Below are positions 26,560 to 39,805 of a stretch of 64,000 nt of DNA, in pieces. The stretch is from Luscinia megarhynchos. Taxonomy: Eukaryota > Chordata > Aves > Passeriformes > Turdidae. Below the pieces are notes generated by a model. That model did not search any database. It was not told where the DNA came from and saw nothing but the letters and a program-made list of their open reading frames with translations. How positions within the stretch are numbered: position 1 is the stretch's first letter; each line of letters opens with the position of its first letter. Made by a program: the position numbers and the translations under genes. The DNA is taken from positions 41,880,045 through 41,944,044 of the forward strand of contig CM067592.1 in the NCBI GenBank assembly GCA_034336665.1. Reading direction: 5' to 3'.

Positions 26560-29500
26560 CTTTGACTCCCAGGGAAAAATTATTACTCTCAATACCCGTA
26601 CTCTCAAATAGTAAACTAGCATCTTACAGACATCTCGCATTACATCTCATGAAGGATACAAAAGGTATCAAATCTAATATAATGAAGAATACAACATCAA
26701 TATATACTTCACATTTGCTTTGTACATGAATGTATGTACATATATATTTTTTCACACAGTGAATTAGAGAAACAGAACTACAAAACAAGCAACTATTTAA
26801 TTTACTTTGAAGTATATTCAACCTCAAAAGTCCATATGAATTTATATGAATATTTTAATTTATATGAATGTATTAATGAACTTGCTTGAGAAAAGGATAA
26901 ACACTATTGTTCACAGTTTTATGCTTCACTAAAAGACTTTTCTGGTCTTGGTTTTCATGTTACATGAAAACCTAGCTGCCACCTCTTTTCCCATCAATTC
27001 CTCCCTCCTTAATCACACCTTCAAAGCCACAAATCTTTACTTTTATTCTCTTCAGACCTGGAGCTCAACTAATTTCAGGAGCTTCATTTTGTACTTGTTC
27101 TCAGGACTGACTCTTGAGAGCACAGTGTAACTTCTTGAATGAGTAAAATGTGTCACTGTGTGGTCATTAGAGTAGATGGGTACCTGTAGCATCAGATCTC
27201 CTTCCAGTACCACAGAACTGCTATTGCTGGAGAGACATATTTGTGATGATGTCTGAGACAACACAGCCCAAAAACACTGTCACTTGAAAAGGCACAAAAT
27301 TCCCAATCTGAACATGTCTATGAACAGATAGAGTGGTCTCTGGAAAAACTTAACAACATGAGTGCTTGGATGGAAAATGAGAGTGACCACTATAAAATAA
27401 CAGTAAAGGTAACAGTAATAAAAAGTTAGGATGTTTTCAGAAAATTTATGTTTATCCTGGAAAAAGATACGCCTTATTTCCTTTATTTTGGGACTTGACC
27501 CAAAAAGGGGCAAAGTAATGTTACTAAATGTTTTTTTCTTCCAAGTGCAACACATTTGGAATAAATACACACATCTTGGACAATCAGCAGAGAAATGTAT
27601 CATAGAAAAACTCACTTTCTGTGATATTAATATGAGACTTCCAGTTAGTCATGTTTAATATTATATTGTTTATACAATCAAGAGTAAAGCTCCAAGAGCC
27701 AATTGTTACAGAATCTAAGCAGAAAATGCTGTTGGGCTGTACATAATTTAAATTATTAAATTCCAGGCAGTCAGTAAAATGCAGTGAAAAAGACAGCCAC
27801 AGCCTGAAGTTTTAAACTTCACCTTTTCAGCAATTACAAGACTGATGAATCGCATCATCAGCTTCAGATGCAGAAGTTCCAGTCCAAGATAGGCAGTTTT
27901 TAGAGGAAGAAGAAATAAATCAGATTGTCAGTTATTAAAAAATAAAGGCTTCTCTGAAGTCTTCTGCTTCCAAAAACATTACATTATCATTTAAAACATT
28001 AAATTGTCATTTAGGAAATGACAGATGAGTTCACTGAGGAAAAAACCTTTTAGAAATTGCCCAAGGAAAAAGGAAACATTAAGTGCTAGTAAAATATGCC
28101 TCACTTTGGCCAATCTTAAAGGAAAAGAAAATGGTTGCATGATGCAATACCTCCTTTCCAACATGATGCTTTTGAGAAAAAAAGTTTAGCATGGTATAGA
28201 GGCCACCAGTATCAGCATCTTCTAGAGGACAAAAGGACTTAAGTGATTAAAGACAAACTTAAACATTATGCTTGTGTTCTGAACAATAAAATTAAACCCC
28301 AGGAACTTGTTACCAAGATTAAAACTTCTTGTTCCTTGTAGTTAATGAATTCTAATCTTGCCCTGTATCTAACACAGTTATGGAGACATGGCTGTGGATG
28401 TCTCTGCCACTGCAACTGTGTGCCCTGAAGGAAAAGGAAGATTTGAGGGGATCACTTGATAGTTCATTAAGATTTACCAGAACTGTTATTAAGCTGGATG
28501 TGAACACACTGATTTTCATGCCTTCATTATACATGGACCAGCATAATTACAAACACCACTGCTTGTAGAGCAGTCTCCTAGACCTTTCACTAGTGCTGGC
28601 AACAAAGGGGAAAGAAAAAGGTTCTCAGATCCTTCTGCCTGTGCTGAAATTGATTGTGAAAGAAGATGACAGGAGTTAATTACTATACATCACAGAAATG
28701 AAGAATGCAAGTGGTTATCCTCTTTTTGCTCAGCTGCTCAGGTTCTTGCCCTACTTTACTATAATCCTGGTTTTCAGAATTTCAGGCCCAAACTTAACTG
28801 GATATTTTTGGCTTGCAATTGCAGTGCACTATATGATACCCTCCAATAACTTAACAAAACCTGTGTGATGCAGGCTATATTACTGCACACAAACTCCACA
28901 CTGCCATGCCTCCTGCACCTCTGTTATCCTAGCTACTTCATGAAGCTTTCTACTGTCCTGAAGCCTGCAGTACAGAAGAACTCATATACCAAGATATTTG
29001 AATAGAATTGGAATGTCATTATAGTTTTGACAGATATATTTTATTGCTCTGCAAGAAATACAGTTTTTCACTGATTTAAATCCTCAAAAGGGATTACTCA
29101 AAAAGTAGCAATTATACAATTGTGTCAGAAGGGAACTCTACCTCATAGTTAAATTGCATCAAGATTAGATTAGAGGATTACTGAGTTATACTTAATAATG
29201 CTTTCACATATTTTTTGCAAAATCTTCTCCTTGCTGAGGAGTTTGCCAAATAGGAATTAAGTCACTAATATTTAAGAAACAGTATTTGAAAATTATAAAA
29301 CATCATTAAGATTAAAGTATTTTCTAATTGAGGTAAAATAATCACATTCAGGAAGCATTCAAAAGAATTTTTTTTTTAAAGAGAAAATTCCAACAGAAAC
29401 AACATTTAATAATTACTAGACTAATCATGTAATACCTATATCCTTATGTATCTACAAAACACAAAAGACACCAGGTAACTTTGAAATAATATAAAGTGGA

Positions 29501-32500
29501 ATAACTCTGAAGACACAAGGACTGCACTTAACAAACACAGAGGGATAACAGGGAAAACAAAATGCCATTCTTGCCATAGAAAAAGATGCCCACATCTCAG
29601 ATGAATGAGAGCAGATGTGTGTAAGATTCCTGAAAATGAGACTGTCAGAGCTTGCAAAGCCCAAGTATCTGTACAAACATACACAATGGAGCCACAAAAG
29701 AAATACCATGTATGCATCTATTCAAGTTAAGTGTGCATAATACTCACATAACACCCTCTTACCTCCCAGTTCCAAAAAACATCTCACCAAATTTTAGAGA
29801 GTCAAATCAGGCACTTCAGGAGCTGGGCCAGTTCCCAGGATTAAAAAAAGGGAGGAAAGGCTCAAAAATGAGAGACTTTTTTAAAGAAATTGAAAAAAAA
29901 ATCTTGTTGCTCTATAAGAAAAGATTGCTCTTCTGCAGAAGCATTTAATCCATGGGAAATCTGAAAACCAAAATCAAGTGGCCAACTGGCAACATTAAGA
30001 TTCTGGAAAGGAATTAATTTCAATTAGTCTTCATTCCATCAATTTCCAATTTTTTCTTTTCAGTTTAAGAAATGCAAAATAAGTTTATATCTAGCAAAAA
30101 AAGTCAGCACTGTAAAGATATTATATAAATCAATTAAATCAAATAATGGAACCTATTAGTAACATGGTTTATGCTTTATAATATGAGGAAAATTTCCACA
30201 TTTATAATAAATAGTGCAATCACTCCCAAAAATTTTAGTAAGAAAATTGTTACAAATGCTACTAACACTTGTAAAATTCAAAGCAATCCCTCGATGAATG
30301 TAATCACTTAGTACAATGAAAGAGAAATTATTCCAAGCAAGAAAATGCCTAATAAAAATCAACATCTTTATTTCTAGAGAAATATCTCTGTAAGAGTGAA
30401 GCAAGGACAATTTGTTGTTGGATAGAAGTCCCTGACACACTGCTGCATGAAAAATGCCATAGGCATAGCTGTAGCATAATTGCTGGCACAACAGCAGCAG
30501 CAGGCAAGATTATAATTAAGGTTTAACTTTTTATTTTACTGAGTTGAATGAAAGATTAATTTTCCATCTGCTTTTACGATATAGTAATTTGCCAATGTCC
30601 TCAGCTGGATTTAAAATTTGCATGCTCTAATATCTCACTCTCTAGCATGTACTAAAATTAAAACTGATAGAAAAAGCCACATTTCTAAATTATATTCCAT
30701 GGTAAAACTAAAGAAAGAAAAAATTTAATCAAATGAAATTAATATTAGTAACTATGCACTGTGTTGCAGTACTGTAATTATGAAATCACATTGAAAATAT
30801 TTGTACTTGAACATCAAGGCAAATCTTACTTAAAGATAAAATATACTATTTTCCAATTTGAAGTGTCTCCTCTAGTTAAAAGTGTCTTCAGTTTTCAGGA
30901 TGAGAATAATTTTGGCCTATGTGAATTTCCTGTTTTTTATGCAAAAATGTCACAGACTTTTGGAAAATAGCTTGCTTTGGATCTGTGTTTTTTGGACAAA
31001 CTTCATGGTCTTTGCCTGGCAGAAGCTCTGCACTATTTAGGGGTATCCAATATCATCCAGTAAGTGAAAGTGCAAGACATGCTAACAAGAGATTTATCCT
31101 CTACAAGCATGATGTTTCAAGGTCAAAAAATCGCACTGCAATTCATAAATCAATTGAGTAAAAACTATTTTTTTCTCATTTAATGAAATAATTTTTAATG
31201 TTTCAGAGTAAAATCAAGAAATCACATCCAGGAAATTGCTATTCCCCTAGAGAAAACTGCTTCGATTTGATCCTCCTTTTCTCCAAGTTAGTGTTCATAC
31301 ACTTAACAATTTCACAACAGCTCAGATTTGCTACTTTTCACTCCGTGTTACTCAATTATTGCCTTTATGCATAATGAATGAAATTCAGCGTTCTTTCTCT
31401 TTTTTCCTCACCAGTTCTTCCTGCACTTCTGATACATACCTATCACTTTTCTAATATCACCAAAGCAATTAACAGATGCAGGGGTCATAAGACACAGCTG
31501 TAAGGCTGCCACTTAAAAAGTCAGTGCTTTATAGTCTGCTTATCTAAAAAACTGTAACTGGTTGATAGAGCCAGCTATTAAGAAGTTCATAAAATGCACC
31601 ATGGAAGAGATTCAAACAAGGAATGTAAGTCTTCCCGACAAAACACAGGAGAAACTGTTTAAATAGCAACATAGCTGTAAATATAGAAAACCTAAGGTAT
31701 GTGTTTCACACTCTTGAGACGTTTCAGATTCAAAAAGTTTTTAGAATATTAATAACTATAACCTTAGTAGTAAGCAACAGAGAACCACACTGCTAGAAAA
31801 GCAACAAAATTGAGTTTTGTAAGATAAACAAGTACGTTGCAAACAAATACCACTTTTGTAAGATTTGATGAAAGATATCAAAGGCCAGGTTTAAAAGTCT
31901 ATATGTCATGCTGAACTTGCACAGTCATCGTGTTACTTAGAATACCTCCTTCTCTATCTTACCCTCCTTGAAAAACTTCTCAAAAGTCTTCTGCCTCATT
32001 CCTTGCAGAAGCTCTTAAGCTGTTTCCTACCTTTCTTCATCTTTTCTGTACTTCAGGACTTGCATTCCAATGCCAAAAGCTGCCACCTTTGATCTTAGTG
32101 ACTACTCACTGTTGGACACCATAACTATATAGAGGCCCATGCCAACTAATAATATACTCAAGAAAGATGAGGACATACTTGGAGTTATTGTTTTCACATC
32201 AGACTTTAGGCACAAGGTTTCCAGAAAGACACTTTCAGAATCCCATTAAAAAAGAAAAAATAGCAATGATACTGACCATAGAAGTGACTCTCTTGGGCTT
32301 CCAGCATCATAAAGCACAAGTTTTCCCAAATTAAACTGTCAAGTTCACCACACAATTCATCAAAAGGACAAAGAGCTTAAGAAAAATAAAATAAAAACTG
32401 AAACACTTCCCTGCCCTCTCCCTGCCTCAGTATGCTAAGTCAGTCAGATGAAAAACCTAAGCGAGTGATATGCCTGAAATCTTACTGTGACAGGTTTGGC

Positions 32501-34424
32501 ATTAAAAATAATGCAAAATTGGCAGCATTAAAACACACCATTAAATCCAAACAACCTCAAATATGAATGGCAGGTGCTAAGGTCTGCCAATGTAAATGCC
32601 TTCACACGTGAACAGCAATAAAGCAAGCACTCAATATCAGGTGATTAGGGTATCTTGCTGACCTAGAAGCATAGGCGAGAATCTCGGCCTTCAGCATTTA
32701 AGTTCAGTCCACACAGAATCTGGACTTTAGTTTTATGTGCTGAACGTCAGAGAGTTGATGTTTAGCATTGAAGTCTCTGAGAAAAAAAACAACAGCTGTG
32801 AAGTATCTGTTGTCAGACAAGTCTTGAGTAACAGTAGAAGGCCACAGATTTAAAAATAAAAACATTGTTTGGTTGCTCCTGGGCAGAGATCACCAGAAAA
32901 AAATCTTTACAGCATGTGTAGAGATTCTGGATGTTTCTATAAAAAGCTGTATTGTAACAAAGAAGAATATACTGCAGTCTTATGCTGCATGTACACAAGT
33001 AAAGCATAAAATTCAGAACTAAGAAATAAATAAATATGAACATTCTACTTGAAGAGGTATTGTGTTTTGACAAGATACAAAGAGTCACTGCCTACCTGAC
33101 TATTTTTTTTCCATACTTTAGATCACAGATTTGCTTTAATCAGGTCTTTGTGTTTCAAAATACTGGCCTCTTATTATGCCATGATATCAAAGCTAAATAT
33201 TGCAGTTAAAATATTCAAGTTGTGTTCTGACTGCTATACTCCATGTTCTTCTTTCAGCACACTGACCTGTGACAAGGCTTGAACAGGAGGGAACAGCATA
33301 TGCTAACTCAGACTTTCAGATGAAAGTACAGTAACTTCCAATTTTCCACATGAATTTGCCAACCCGGTGTTTTAGGGTGCATATTGTCAGGAAACTACAG
33401 AATAACTTCACAAAAGCCCACAGAAAACAGTAGGATGCGGTTCCCAAAAGACTGATGGTGAAGAAGTAATTTTTAAAGTGGTCTTTGAGCAGCCAGTTTT
33501 TATAGTACATCTACATTTAAAAGTGCTCTGTGGATGATTCACACAATCAGACTGCACTTCTTAAAGATCCATGAAGGATTAAAAATCTTTCCTTGGTGCC
33601 TTTCTTGAATATATCCAAATTACTTATGTGATAAAATAATTCTACTTCCCAGATTACAATGGATTTTTATTGATTTAGGGACCAGTGAATACAGATCATT
33701 CCAGCTAAGAGCAGGAGAGGCTGTGGCTGACTGGGGAAAGCCCACAAGCTTTTAGGAGCTGAAAACAAGCTTGAAAGCTATTCATACTACAATCAAGCTA
33801 AATATTCTGCAATGTACCTGCTTCCACCTCTCTTTGCATAATCCTGAGGTTTTATTAATCCTATCTGTGGCAAGTACTCTTTCTCTTCCTGCCAAAGCAG
33901 TCAATTATCAGAATGTGGAGTTTCTTCATAGAAGTAACCATGAAACTCAGTTCTCAAGTGCACAGAAGCAAACCACTAACAATCAGTAGGGGTAAAGTTA
34001 GGCACTGCACTTACAACCTATGAAGTTGCTCAGTTTTCCAACAACTACTATTGTCACTTCAAGGCTGTTAGAACAGAAATCTAGTATCATACACTTGCAG
34101 TGTTTCAAAGTATGTTACAGCAGCTGGATTTTTTTAATATCCAATTTTTATTGCTTCCATTATGTATGTCTCCTCATCAAAGCAAATAGACTAGAGATTA
34201 AAGACAACTTACAAAATTTTACACATAAATGACTACATAAAATTGTAATTGTTCTTCAAAATCTTACAAATGCAATTGTTTTAATCTATCTTATTTTCAT
34301 GCACAAAAATGGAATAATTTCCTGCCAGCTAAATTAAAATAAGGAGATATTCTGGCATCCAACATTGCTTCATCCCCTTAAAAGATGTCACAGTATTGGA
34401 CTAAGCTTCAACCTTTGAAGGATC
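26560..34424. other. AT-rich non-coding DNA
   Basis: Nearly 8 kb without a transposon signature that I can recognise. Frames of 111 codons at 27,280-27,615 and 30,156-30,491 (both minus) have Phe/Ile/Tyr-rich composition and no domain motif. A possible short exon at 28,314-28,424 (minus) is listed separately. No promoter-like CpG cluster is present. Confidence 0.45.
28314..28424 (-). other. possible coding exon, unproven
   Basis: On the minus strand a pyrimidine-rich tract ends in CCTTTTCCTTCAG, a good splice acceptor. It is followed by 37 open codons beginning GTQLQWQRHPQP and ending EQEVLIL, and then GTAACA, a weak donor. Both borders are in phase 0 (111 bases). The residue mix is varied and polar, unlike the Phe/Leu-rich chance frames nearby. 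I recognise no family. Stretches of this length with AG and GT borders arise often by chance, so this is a candidate only. Confidence 0.15.
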
Positions 34425-34760
34425 TCACAAATGACACACCTCCAACTAGACTCTGTGGCACTGCTCATTACTCTCTGAGCTCTGGCATTCAGTGATTTAT
34501 TGACCCATTTCAGGGTCCCACTGGTCCAGCCCACAGTTCCTGAGTTTGCTTACGAGGGTGCCAAAAGCCTTGCTGAAGTCTAGGCAGGCAACAACCACTG
34601 CTCTCCCCCCACCCATCTGTCATCCAGCCACAGAAGGCGATCAGGTTGCTTTAACAAACCCATGCTGACTACTCCTGACCACCCCGTCTTCCACATGCTT
34701 AGAGATGGCCTCCAGGATGAGCCATTCCATCAGCTTTCCAGAGCCTGAGGTGATGGCTTA
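34425..34760 (-). mobile_element. CR1 LINE fragment, reverse transcriptase region
   Basis: On the minus strand the segment reads the CR1 ORF2 block leading into motif A: the region before it (SSGW..MEWLILEAISKH), then ACLDFSKAFGTLVSKLRNC around 34,545-34,600, then the part before the next block. The usual LDFSKAFDT is present with the second Asp replaced by Gly. At least one frameshift lies between the two parts. Both ends are ragged and no 3' tail is present, so this is an internal fragment of a decayed copy. Confidence 0.85.
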
Positions 34761-36149
34761 TTTTTTTATTTTCCCCACAGGAAAACGTCAAATGCAGAGC
34801 ATAGCCATATTTAGTTTCAGACTGAATGATATACCTTGTTTGACTGAAAGCTTATTTTGGTTCATTACATATTTTTACATAAAGCTGAAATTAGTTTCCA
34901 AATGCCAATTCATTTGGGAACTCAAGAAACAAAAATGTCACAACTTTCTGATTTTGGAGCAGAAGATGCCTCTACCACTAGCTCAATTAACTTAGTGAAA
35001 ATTACATGAACTCATCTAAAAAAGAAAACCACATACTATATACCAGAGTCTGCATACCTGTGGCTAAGCTACTGGAAAAAAAACACAATACATGCCCTGT
35101 TCTGGCCCACTAAATATATTTAAGCACTTTTCAGTTCTTCAGATTATGCTGTGCACCCCTTTTAAACAGGGCAGGAACGATCTGCTGAAGTTTCTATATC
35201 ATAATGATCCAAGTTGATCAGTTCCTGCAATTTGATTTTTCTTTTCTAAATGCAAACCTCCCAAAGACTGCTGTAGTGAAAACGTGACCTTTGCTTTAAA
35301 TCCCATCACTATGATTTAATAAAAAATATGAAAACTCTCCACACCAAATGCTAAAGAAATACCAGTTGATCAATGTTGCTGGAGAAAGCACTGTGACCCT
35401 AGTCAACAGAAATATGTTACTCTCAATTTCCCACACACACGCCCAGTTGACCAAACTGAGACTTGCTTAAAATAGGCACATATTGGATCAAAATATTCCA
35501 ATCACAGGATTGTACTTGTTGGGGGGAAAAAAAAAATCTCTCCCAACACTATTTATATGGCACTTCACAGGGAGTTGAATTTTTCTGACCATTTTTCCTG
35601 TTAAGAAACTTCTTTCAGGAGTCATAACTTCCAAAACTCAAAGAGAAGAAAAACCTTGGGAGGACTCCAAGGCTGGAAAATGGCAAAGTGCACTTGAGCA
35701 GTATAAACCTCTCTGTGGCTTATATCTAAGCTGTAAGTGGTTAAAATGCTTTGGGTTTCCTCATTCTAAGCATGATATCAGAACTTATTTTGAATCTGAG
35801 TTCATACAGCTGTTGTTTTCAGGTCGTAAGTGTGATTCAATCCTGTTTCATTGTTTTCATTGGTTATACCTCCCGTGTAGCTATTCATTCCTTAGTTGTA
35901 AAGAGACTGCTCAATTTTTTTTTATTTCTATTCATTATATGAATGAGGTACACACAAGGACTGTAAACTCAAACATTACAAAATTTAGGTCACTGAAACA
36001 ATTTTTGATGCATTTCAAATGAAATCCCAAATACCAGTATTGACTTTTCCAATTGAAGACTATGGGGGGGATCAGGATTATAATGATTATATGAAGAAAT
36101 TACTTTAACTCACAATCCTTTAGGGATACATGACACAGAAAGAAATTAC
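34761..36149. other. AT-rich non-coding DNA
   Basis: No recognisable repeats or genes. Frames of 96 codons (34,705-34,995, plus) and 63 to 69 codons (35,751-36,022, plus) lack motifs; the first one begins inside the CR1 piece. Confidence 0.45.
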
Positions 36150-36350
36150 CTTTAAGGGTGACTCAAAAGCATTTGGTGCTTTGCTTTCTTTGGTGTTTGG
36201 GTGACGTGGCTCAGAAAAAGCATTTGGGTGTTCACTATGTCTTTTCTCACAGATTCCATGCAAAAGCTGCCCAGCTGGTAGTAAAAGCTTTCCTAGCTGG
36301 AAGTACTGCAAATTTGGTCTAGGCTGAGAGCCAAGATAGGCACTATCCAT
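36150..36350 (-). other. possible coding exon, unproven
   Basis: On the minus strand, 67 open codons (201 bases) run from an ATG directly after a TTCCTGAG acceptor-like border to AAAG followed by GTAATTTC, a fair splice donor. Both borders would be in phase 0. The translation begins MDSAYLGSQPRPN and ends APNAFESPLK. It holds two similar segments, HPNAF and APNAF, 15 residues apart. The composition is polar and Pro/His-rich, unlike the chance frames around it. I do not recognise the protein. The open frame itself continues upstream to a frame of 88 codons, which weakens the exon reading. Confidence 0.2.
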
Positions 36351-37374
36351 CTCAGGAATTACCACAAAAAATAAAATGATCTCCATTCAGCAGCATTTAT
36401 TAAATTCTCTCAAATCTGTTGCGTTGAAAATTTATTTCTTCCAGCAAAGGCCCTTAAACTCAGGTTCCCATTTTTCAATCATGACATTGCTTTCAGAGTT
36501 TTCCACTAACTTTCCAGGCCACATTCTTCATCCTTTCAGGCAAACAGAGCTTCTCCATTACTGAGAGTGCCCGTGCTGATGGATCTGGTTCCCAAACTTT
36601 ACCACATCACCTCTGAGCTTCTGTCCTGATTCGAAGCAGAAAAACTGTGACCTGGCAGAGTCATGTGCAAACCAAAAGTAAAACATGGTCACAACACTAT
36701 TCATCAGAAATGTAATCGAGAGGCTATTTTGCAACTCCAAGTTGAGTGATACTTATTCTGCAGAACTTTAGGATCAGTGCCAAATACAAACATGTCTGAT
36801 CATACACAAAGAGCCATAATGTTACACAGATTAAAATAAAATATTTTTTTGAAGAGAACTTTATTTAAGAGTATTATTAGTATTTCTTTTCTTCCAACAC
36901 ATTATTCCCTCTTTTTTTTTTTTTTAAGAAATAGAAATTATTATGTTATAACTACTGATTTACAATATGGAAATGAAGATGGATCAAGAGTTCTTCCATC
37001 CACCCCAGACTTCACTTTAAAAAGCAAAGGAAGCAGAGGAAGGAGTGTCCTATCTTTTAGTACCACTTTTCTGTTCTTTACTTTTCCCTTTTATTCCCTA
37101 ATGCAAGAGCAGATTTAAAAAGAACATTAGCAAATGTTGTTTCAAGCTGAAATGCACCACATCACCCACACTTTAGTGAGTTCCCAAACTTCTTTTGTTA
37201 TAACATAATACAATCTAAATCACTAGGATTTTACTCCTTTATAGCAGACAACACTGCTGTTCCACTGCTGTTTCACTGCTGTCTTCACAACATGCAAAGA
37301 CATGAAACTTTGCCTAAAATTTAAAGTAATTAATTCATAACTCTGCAGCCTACTTTATATCATATCTAGATTAT
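36351..37374. other. AT-rich non-coding DNA
   Basis: No transposon. It contains a poly(T) run at about 36,911-36,926 and the small tandem repeat at 37,252-37,284. Nothing else is recognised. Confidence 0.5.
37252..37284. repeat. 11-bp tandem repeat, three units
   Basis: Three consecutive units of CACTGCTGTTY-type sequence: CACTGCTGTTC, CACTGCTGTTT and CACTGCTGTCT. It is a minimal minisatellite of no evident function. Confidence 0.85.
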
Positions 37375-37480
37375 TTCACAGAATCATAGAATTTAGTTGG
37401 AAAAGACATCTCAGATCACCAAGTTAAACTGTTTCCCCCACACTGCCAAGTCCACTCAAACACATCAGGTGGTATAGAAT
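37375..37480 (-). mobile_element. CR1 LINE fragment, extreme 3' end
   Basis: The plus strand starts TTTCACAGAATCATAGAATT, the reverse complement of the CR1 octamer tail. It continues with GTTGGAAAAGACATCTCAGATCA and a CACTGCCAAGTCCACT block, which is the usual antisense CR1 3' untranslated sequence. Beyond about 37,480 the similarity fades, so only the last 100 bases or so are supported. This is a strongly 5'-truncated copy of the kind common in bird genomes. Confidence 0.88.
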
Positions 37481-39159
37481 GATCATATCAAGATTGTAAT
37501 AAGTATATTCTTTAGAGCTTCCAACAAGCTGTCTTTGCCCCTGCTTTATACTTTCCACCTAACTCCCCTTATACTGTGCCACCTAGTCTTGAGCCTTCCA
37601 AGAAATTTGTAGAGTGTGATGATCCTATCAGTCAACACATCCTCATGCAAAGAAAACACTGCCTTCAACACATGGTTCCTCAAAATTTCAGCTGAATACA
37701 ATTTAATTTAATTTTTGAATTATTTATTATTAGGTCATTAAAAATATACCTCTTCCTTTCAAAAGCATACAGCATAACCAAGTTTAAATATATAGTCATG
37801 GCAAGTACAAAATAGAAAATTTCTCACAAATGATGTGGCTAACCAGGCACAGCATATTCATTGACACATCTTTATAAAATGTGCAATTATATCCTGAACT
37901 GCATGCCTTTAAAACACAGTAAAATATTACAGTGGCAATTTTTTAACAGCCCTTCAGCATCACTTACAGCTTGGGTATGATTTAATATTATGAGGCATAT
38001 CTCTTTTTGTCAGGTTCTATACATCATGATAAATATTTTTTTAATCTATCAGAAGACTACAACAAAGACTTTGAGATAAATGACTTCACAACAGACTAAA
38101 TTAAAAGGATTCCAAATACAAAACATTCAGCTCTTTATCATAGCAAAATCTAAACTTTCTGTTTAATTAAGACCTGTCAGTGAAAAGGTGCAACACTTAA
38201 GGGCAAAAACACCTGTCTAGACAGTGTGTCTTTGCAATATCCTTTATACATTCACCTCGTGTCTAGCGTATGATTAACAGCCACAAAAATCACCAACCCC
38301 TTAAAGACATGCAGATATAGGCATGAAGATATCTACTGTAATCGCCTCCTTGACACTTAACATCCTTTTCCTAAAGAACTCCCGACACATTTGGCCTGTC
38401 CTAATAAATAGAAGGTTTTTACATCAACTGAAAAGAGGTAGCAGGTGGCAGAAAGACAGTCATAAAATGGCATCAGTTTATAAATTCAAGGCAAAATCTT
38501 TCAAGAGTGAGTTTATATCTTTGTTATTATCAACAACATTGAAGAAATGATGCTTAAAGTATGAAGATTTGCTCTGAAAATATACAGGACTGTACTCATG
38601 CCAACAATAATCATACACTGCAGAAAATATTCCACTTTGAATCACAGAAATGAACAAGAATCTAACACTAGGAGGGGGCAAAATTTATTTTTTAAATTCT
38701 AATGCACTAAGCACTATCTCCAATCTGTTATTGGATATCGCATCAAAAATACGTTAAGGTCAACATCTTTACAATATTTTTGCAATATTCCACCAAACCA
38801 GGCTTCAAAAGTTGACAGCACTGCTGCAGACAAGCAGCGTGCATCACTGAGGTGTTCAGCAGCCTGAAATAATGTTAGTTAAATCCAGGATTTACTTATC
38901 CCAAATCCAGGAACAAAAGCAGTTTGTATCCAAGCAGATTTGGAAGAAGTTAAAGGATGAGGCTAGCTCATAAAATTTAATAGGGGGCAAAGGAAGTAGT
39001 GGAATGGAGAGAAATAGAAAAAAAAAAAAAAGTGAAAAATATTTGTATCCTGAATCAATCCAGATTACCAGATGCAAACAAGAAGAGTATGGGGAGGAAG
39101 AAGGGGAAGGAGAAAACAGGATGCTGCAAATACAGAGCAAGAGCCTCGTTTTCTTTGGC
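37481..39159. other. AT-rich non-coding DNA
   Basis: The first 200 bases may be further, heavily diverged CR1 sequence, but I cannot show it. The rest has no recognised content apart from a poly(A) run near 39,018. Confidence 0.45.
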
Positions 39160-39805
39160 AGGTCCAGGTACTCCTCCCACACTCTGTCCCCGAAGCTTAA
39201 GGCAGTGACTAGGGGAGTTAACTGTTTTCCATCATTGTAAGATCATTGGAGGAACTCAAACATACAGAAGACTTCAGCATCCAACAGGATGCACCTCAGG
39301 TTCTTGAAGGAAATGGCTGATGTAGTTGCCTAGCCGTTCTCAAGCACATTTGAACAGTCCTGGTAGCCAGATGAAGTGCCCTGAGACCGAAAAACAGAGA
39401 AACACTGCACTCATTTTTAAAAGGGGCAAAATGGAGGGTCTCAGAAACATCCTAAGACCAGTAAAATCATGGAACACATCCTCTTGGAAGCTGTGCCAAG
39501 ACATATGTAGACAGGGAGGTGATAAAAGTCAGCCAACTTGGTTTCTCTAATGGAAAATTGTGCCAGTCCAATCTGGCTGCCATCTGCAACAGGGTGACTT
39601 GTGTTGGTGGATAAGGCAATAGTATCTCCCTAGACTTCTGCAGACCTCTGATATAGTTACACACAACATACTTCCAATAAACTGGAGAGATACAGATTTT
39701 CTGTATGAACTATTCTATGCACAAGGAATTGGCTGGACAGCAGCAGACACAGAAAATATTGCAGTCAATGGCTCAATATCCAAATGGAGATAAATAACAG
39801 ATGGT
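39160..39805 (+). mobile_element. CR1 LINE fragment, linker to reverse transcriptase
   Basis: Sense-orientation CR1 ORF2 sequence. The HPRVLKEMADVVA-like coding block (39,290-39,330 in frame pieces) is followed by the segment around 'CTCATTTTTAAAAGGGGCAAAATGGA' and then by a degraded motif A region. It ends with RNWLDSSRHRKYCSQWLNIQ-like coding sequence (39,726-39,785) and a GATGGTGTCCC string just short of the usual PQGS block. Frameshifts and stops are frequent. The right edge abuts an inverted CR1 ORF1 piece, which suggests an insertion or a rearrangement at about 39,805. Confidence 0.82.

Noticed and set aside
26251..26640. 129-codon minus-strand frame with long Phe runs
   Set aside because: Translation of the A/C-rich low-complexity tract.
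29652..29948. 98-codon plus-strand frame preceded by a fine acceptor-like CCTCTTACCTCCCAG
   Set aside because: Two frames are open after the border, no donor is evident, and the Lys-rich end looks like chance. It illustrates how cheap splice-like borders are in this DNA.
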